Shown here: piece by piece, positions 60,355 through 64,000 of the stretch
How the letters are laid out: each line of letters starts with the position of its first letter
Numbering within the stretch: position 1 is the stretch's first letter
Source of the DNA: Limnobaculum parvum
Lineage (GTDB): Bacteria > Pseudomonadota > Gammaproteobacteria > Enterobacterales > Enterobacteriaceae
DNA length: 64,000 nucleotides
NCBI RefSeq assembly: GCF_003096015.2
Contig: NZ_CP029185.2
Span: 3,072,001 to 3,136,000 of the forward strand
Direction of reading: 5' to 3'
The notes under the pieces: generated by a model
Seen by the model: the letters and a program-made list of their open reading frames with translations, nothing else
What the model was told of the DNA's origin: nothing
The model's database searches: none
Program-made: the position numbers and the translations under genes

Positions 60355-60477
60355 ATGTATGAATTACATATTAAGGTAGAATCCAGTGCCCGCGCAGAGA
60401 CGATATTTACGCTAATTCCATCCGAGAAAAAGCGCCAGAATCAAGCCGATGCCCTTTGCAGCACAATGACCCGATGA
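60355..60477 (+). CDS. Candidate 40-codon ORF upstream of hlyD-like gene
   Basis: ATG 60355 with AAGGGAA at good spacing encodes MYELHIKVESSARAETIF and ends CSTMTR. No family is recognised. It stands in the 540-bp gap 60030–60569, which otherwise contains only AT-rich promoter-like sequence. It may be a real small protein or chance. Confidence 0.3.
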   Translation: MYELHIKVESSARAETIFTLIPSEKKRQNQADALCSTMTR

Positions 60478-60569
60478 CATTTTACTAGTCTGATTATTCA
60501 GGCTATTTTTCGTGATGCCTCGCGTTAACTCGTGTTCTAAATAGTGACAATGACAACGATATATTTGAT

Positions 60570-61541
60570 ATGAAGAAACAATCGATTATTACCCTGATAT
60601 TTATAATTATTGTTATTGCGTTGGCAATATTATTCCGCGCACATAACCAATATATTTTACTTCAGGGAGAAGTAGATGCTCCAGAGGTATTAATCACCTC
60701 TAAAGCCAAAGGTCGTGTGGTCGAACGTTATTTGGAACGCGGTGACGACGTCAAAGCCGGTAAGCTATTAATGAAGCTGGACAGCCCAGAGCTGGATGCC
60801 CAGGTCAAATCCCTAGAGGCCGCCAGAGATCAGGCTAAAGCCCGTCTAGAAGAGTCAATGCACGGCACTCGAGAAGAAAGTATCCGTAACCTGAAAGCGT
60901 CACTGGCACAGGCCGAAGCGGTCTATCAGAATGCAGAAAAAGATTATCGCCGTAATCAGAGCATGGCACCTAAGGGCTATGTCTCTGCCACTATGCTGGA
61001 CGCCTCACTCAAAGCCAAGGAAACCGGGTTTCATCAAGTGAATGCGGCTCGAGCACTGTTGGATGAAGCTCAACATGGCGATCGTAGCGAACAAAAAGAT
61101 GCCTTTGTTGCAGCCCTTCATCAGGCTGAAGAAAATCTGACTCAAATAAAAGTTCAGCAGGACGAGCTACAGGTTAAAGCCCCGGTAGACGGCGAAATTG
61201 GTACCATTCCCGCAGAACAAGGGGAATTACTCAACGCGGCCAGCCCTCTGTTAACCATTATTCGCCTGCCGGATGCCTATTTTGTCTATAACCTGCGTGA
61301 AGATATTTTGGCTAACGTGCATAAGGGCGACAAAGTTATGTTGCAGGTACCGGCGTTAAAAAATCAGCAAATTGAAGCAGAAGTACGCTTTATTTCACCC
61401 ATGGGCGATTTCGCAACCAAACGGGCTACCCGCGCGACCGGCGATTTTGATTTAAAAACTTTCGAAGTGCGACTCTATCCGGTTAAACCGGTTGAAGGGC
61501 TGCGTCCGGGGATGAGCGCATTATGGAAATGGGAAGATTAA
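60570..61541 (+). CDS. HlyD-family membrane fusion (adaptor) protein
   Basis: A 323-residue periplasmic adaptor with one N-terminal membrane anchor (IITLIFIIIVIALAILF). It has a biotinyl-lipoyl half (GRVVERYLERGDDVKAGKLLMKLD), a long helical hairpin (residues ~75–200), and the second lipoyl half (LQVKAPVDGEIGTIPAEQGELL). The β-barrel region ends PGMSALWKWED. It overlaps the following permease by 19 bp. It is the first gene of an export system with two ABC-2 permeases. Confidence 0.9.
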   Translation: MKKQSIITLIFIIIVIALAILFRAHNQYILLQGEVDAPEVLITSKAKGRVVERYLERGDDVKAGKLLMKLDSPELDAQVKSLEAARDQAKARLEESMHGTREESIRNLKASLAQAEAVYQNAEKDYRRNQSMAPKGYVSATMLDASLKAKETGFHQVNAARALLDEAQHGDRSEQKDAFVAALHQAEENLTQIKVQQDELQVKAPVDGEIGTIPAEQGELLNAASPLLTIIRLPDAYFVYNLREDILANVHKGDKVMLQVPALKNQQIEAEVRFISPMGDFATKRATRATGDFDLKTFEVRLYPVKPVEGLRPGMSALWKWED

Positions 61542-62671
61542 AAGCTGGCTGGCGCTGCTTTAACCGCTCATTTAACGTAGAAGCCAGAGCTGGCTTTCAC
61601 AGCATGGTGCTCCACTGGTTAACGTGGATCTTTCCTCTACTGCTGTTTACGGTTATCAGCGCTAACTTCTCCGCCGGAACCATGCTGGATCTACCGGTTG
61701 CTGCGGTAGATAACGACCACAGTACCCTATCCAGACGAATTATCCGCGACCTGAATGCGGGTTCTCACGCCCAAATAATCCAGTATAACGACCTGCAACA
61801 GGCACAGGTGGATCTGCGTTCAGCTAAGGTTTATGCCTTGCTGTACATTCCCCATAATTTTGAAGCGGATGTATTAGCCGCCCGTCAACCAATCTCAGCG
61901 CTTTATTATAATGGCCTGTTTTATGGGGCTGGTCTTTACTCTACTCAAGACTTTCCCGGCCTGACGTCAGAAGTGAATCAAACCTATTCACAAATTATCG
62001 CTACGGCTATTGGCCGTCCGCTACCCCCACTGGCACAAGTCAGCCTTTCTTATGAGAGCCTGTTTAACGCCAGCGGTAACTTTATTTACTACCAGCTGTT
62101 TGCCTCGACCATCCATATTCTCCAACTGTTTGTGGTCACCTGTACCATTTATGTTTTGAGCCGGCGTAAAGTATTACTCAATGCCCGTCCCTTCAGTCTG
62201 GCGCTAATAGGTAAGCTGGCCCCTTACACCATTATTTACACCCTATTACTGATGGTACAAATTGCCACCTTGGTTACTTATTCAGGAGCCAGAATCAATG
62301 GAAATCCACTATTTATGCTGGCTATTGGCTTCTTCTATATTATGGCTGCACAAAGTATCGGCCTACTGCTGTTTACCTTTACCAAAGATATTATTACTGC
62401 CTATACGTTGATTGGTCTGCTGGTGGGTATCGCCATGACTTACTCAGGTACCGCTGTGCCCGAGCTGTCCATGCCGCTTATTGCTCAGATCATTGCCAAC
62501 ATTGAACCGCTGACCCATGCCCTATATGCCCTGTTTGACGTATTTTTACGTGGCGTTCCGGCATCATCACTGATTGATGTCTGTGTACTGTTGCTGGTTT
62601 ATCCACTGCTCACTGCATTTTTGGTGAGAAAACGCTTACCTAAGCGCCTGCAAAACGGGGACATTCGATAA
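61523..62671 (+). CDS. ABC-2-type permease (first of two)
   Basis: A 382-residue ABC-2 membrane protein. An N-terminal helix (WIFPLLLFTVISANFSAGTM) is followed by a large periplasmic domain (DLPVAAVDNDHSTLSRRIIRDL, ~residues 55–190). Five C-terminal helices follow, including the family region IAMTYSGTAVPELSMPLIAQI and ANIEPLTHALYALFDVFLRG. It overlaps hlyD-like upstream and ends where the second permease begins (1 bp shared), indicating tight coupling. Confidence 0.88.
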   Translation: MEMGRLKAGWRCFNRSFNVEARAGFHSMVLHWLTWIFPLLLFTVISANFSAGTMLDLPVAAVDNDHSTLSRRIIRDLNAGSHAQIIQYNDLQQAQVDLRSAKVYALLYIPHNFEADVLAARQPISALYYNGLFYGAGLYSTQDFPGLTSEVNQTYSQIIATAIGRPLPPLAQVSLSYESLFNASGNFIYYQLFASTIHILQLFVVTCTIYVLSRRKVLLNARPFSLALIGKLAPYTIIYTLLLMVQIATLVTYSGARINGNPLFMLAIGFFYIMAAQSIGLLLFTFTKDIITAYTLIGLLVGIAMTYSGTAVPELSMPLIAQIIANIEPLTHALYALFDVFLRGVPASSLIDVCVLLLVYPLLTAFLVRKRLPKRLQNGDIR

Positions 62672-63828
62672 TGATGAAAGCCTATTTCCACGGCTTTATG
62701 ATGATCATGAGCCGCATGCTGGAAAAACCGGTGTGGATGCTATTGCTCTGTTCACTGTGCATCATGAGTCTGGTTTACGTTAACCATTCAGTTTGGGATC
62801 TGCCGGTCGCCGTGGTCGATCTGGACCACAGTTCCGCCAGCCGTATGGTAACCCGCAGCCTCGATGCTAGCGCCAAAATTGCGGTGCAAAACTACATCTC
62901 CATTGAAGAAGCGCAACAGGATTTAGTAGCCCGTAAGCTGTTTGCCGTGGTGGTGCTGCCACACAATATGGAAAAGCGCATCCTGCATGGAGAAAACGTC
63001 ACGATTCCTGCCTATGGCGACGCCACCAACCGGCTGGCTAACGGACAGATCGAGCAGGATGTGATCAGCGCCTATCGCGCCATGACGCTGTCTTATAATA
63101 GTGAAATTCTGCTGAACAATGGGTTTACCCCGGTTCAGATTCAACGCATTCTCTCGCCAATCAAGGCTCAGAGTATTGATGTATTTAATCCCGGAATCAG
63201 TTTTGCGGCCATCACCTTCCCCGGCCTGATGGTGATGATGTTACAACACACGCTGCTAATTGCCGCTACGCGCACCAGTATTGTGTTACACACCTTACCG
63301 CAGGGAAAACCGCCACTGCCGGTTTATTTGGGGTGCCTATCGGCACTGATCCCCATTTGGCTGTTTTTATCGGTCATTTTATTTGTGATCTGGCCAATGC
63401 TGTTGGGCTATCGACAGACCGCCACCATACCCGAAATTCTGGTACTTACCTTCCCGTTTATTCTAGCAACCTTAGGTTTTGCCAAGCTGATTACGGAATG
63501 TTTACGTAGCATTGAGCTAATTTACCTAACGTTAGCTATGGTCACTACGCCGGTGTTCTATATTTCCGGTACTATCTGGCCGCTACAATTGATGCCTAAA
63601 TGGGTGTGGTTTATTTCTCATCTGCTGCCATCAACCTGGGCAACCAATGCCATTGCCAGCGTTAACCAGATGGGGCTTTCCATTACAGAAGTGGGCGGTG
63701 ACGTAGTGATGATGTTGGTACTGGGTGCAAGCTATGCCACGCTGGGCTGGCTGGTGGGTACGCTAAGAGATGGTCACCTAAGGCGCTTTATGACTAACCT
63801 GAGGCATGGTTTGCACAAAAAATCGTAA
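62671..63828 (+). CDS. ABC-2-type permease (second of two)
   Basis: A 385-residue paralogue of the preceding protein with the same layout: DLPVAVVDLDHSSASRMVTRSLDAS in the periplasmic domain, FPGLMVMMLQHTLLIAATRTSI, TTPVFYISGTIWPLQLMPKWVW and HLLPSTWATNAIASVNQMG. The two probably form a heterodimer. No ABC ATPase follows before the next gene on the opposite strand, so the ATPase must be encoded elsewhere or be absent. Confidence 0.88.
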   Translation: MMKAYFHGFMMIMSRMLEKPVWMLLLCSLCIMSLVYVNHSVWDLPVAVVDLDHSSASRMVTRSLDASAKIAVQNYISIEEAQQDLVARKLFAVVVLPHNMEKRILHGENVTIPAYGDATNRLANGQIEQDVISAYRAMTLSYNSEILLNNGFTPVQIQRILSPIKAQSIDVFNPGISFAAITFPGLMVMMLQHTLLIAATRTSIVLHTLPQGKPPLPVYLGCLSALIPIWLFLSVILFVIWPMLLGYRQTATIPEILVLTFPFILATLGFAKLITECLRSIELIYLTLAMVTTPVFYISGTIWPLQLMPKWVWFISHLLPSTWATNAIASVNQMGLSITEVGGDVVMMLVLGASYATLGWLVGTLRDGHLRRFMTNLRHGLHKKS

Positions 63829-63847
63829 TCCCAGCCGATGCCGGGAT
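63828..63847. terminator. Hairpin between convergent permease and right-edge gene
   Basis: ATCCCAGC pairs with GCCGGGAT around CGAT (7 of 8 pairs), overlapping the permease stop codon. It resembles the short ATCCCGGC-type intergenic repeats common in bacteria. Confidence 0.5.
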
Positions 63848-63857
63848 GACATGTAAT

Positions 63858-64000
63858 CTACTTAATGGCTTGCAAATTAAGCACTGCCGGATCCTGTTCA
63901 TCCACCGACACGGTGACGCTGTGTTGGGAATCTTGACCAATATAGGGTTCGGCAGCCACCAGCATATACGGGAACATATAGCGTAAATCGCCGTTATCAT
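63858..64000 (-). CDS. C-terminal end of an unidentified gene (cut by window edge)
   Basis: The minus-strand frame is open from the edge and ends at TAG 63858. The last 46 residues include GDLRYMFPYMLVAAEPYIG and end DPAVLNLQAIK. Protein-like composition and a downstream hairpin support a real coding end, but too little is present to name it. Confidence 0.5.
   Translation of the reverse strand, partial: DNGDLRYMFPYMLVAAEPYIGQDSQHSVTVSVDEQDPAVLNLQAIK

Noticed and set aside
1..64000. CRISPR array
   Set aside because: No series of regularly spaced direct repeats was seen; the repeats found are isolated inverted or short direct repeats.

Overview
The window is chromosomal DNA of an Enterobacterales bacterium. 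The blocks hldE–glnE–ygiF–ygiM–cca–bacA–folB–plsY–tsaD–rpsU–dnaG–rpoD–mug–tRNA-Ile(CAU), yqjA–yqjD–yqjE–yqjK–yqjF–yqjG–yhaJ and yhfSTUVWXYZ keep the gene order and protein families known from E. coli. Protein divergence and extra inserted genes suggest a lineage outside Escherichia (Budviciaceae, Yersiniaceae or Hafniaceae would fit). The exact genus is inference.

Layout. 1–8.6 kb: yjeH (cut by the edge), hldE, a late lipid A acyltransferase, a frameshifted glnE, ygiF, ygiM. 8.7–21 kb: cca, bacA, folB, plsY, tsaD, a YfbK-like lipoprotein with a degenerate metal site, the rpsU–dnaG–rpoD macromolecular synthesis operon, a NADAR protein, mug and tRNA-Ile(CAU). 21.27–25.25 kb: a complete 3,985-bp IS1595-family element with inverted ends and an 8-bp target duplication. 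Besides the transposase it carries a RelA/SpoT-domain alarmone synthetase-like gene, a translationally coupled accessory ORF and a GNAT toxin–antitoxin-like pair. A strong LexA box lies between the synthetase and transposase genes, and a perfect palindrome overlaps the promoter of the GNAT pair. 25.4–26.4 kb: a Cys-rich lipoprotein and a small winged-helix protein. 26.4–33.9 kb: the complete yhf operon. 34.2–43.5 kb: two tandem DMSO-reductase-type operons (dmsABC-like), each behind an FNR site spaced as in class II promoters, with one shared DmsD/TorD chaperone and a NapF-like ferredoxin; the proximal dmsA is frameshifted. 44–50.7 kb: a DUF3999/DUF2339 membrane pair, a siderophore-interacting ferric reductase with a possible Fur site and a frameshifted EamA transporter. 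51–54 kb: transketolase, a structured intergenic element, and a fluoride riboswitch upstream of crcB. 54.4–60 kb: the yqj block, a pirin and yhaJ. 60.5–63.8 kb: an HlyD-type adaptor with two ABC-2 permeases and no adjacent ATPase. The right edge cuts an unidentified gene.

The most interesting part is the cargo-bearing IS1595 element: a small mobile unit combining transposition with a stress-nucleotide enzyme, an SOS operator and an addiction-like module. Three genes (glnE, dmsA, an EamA transporter) each lack a single base in a homopolymer run. This may be a sequencing artefact and should be settled before any of them is called a pseudogene.
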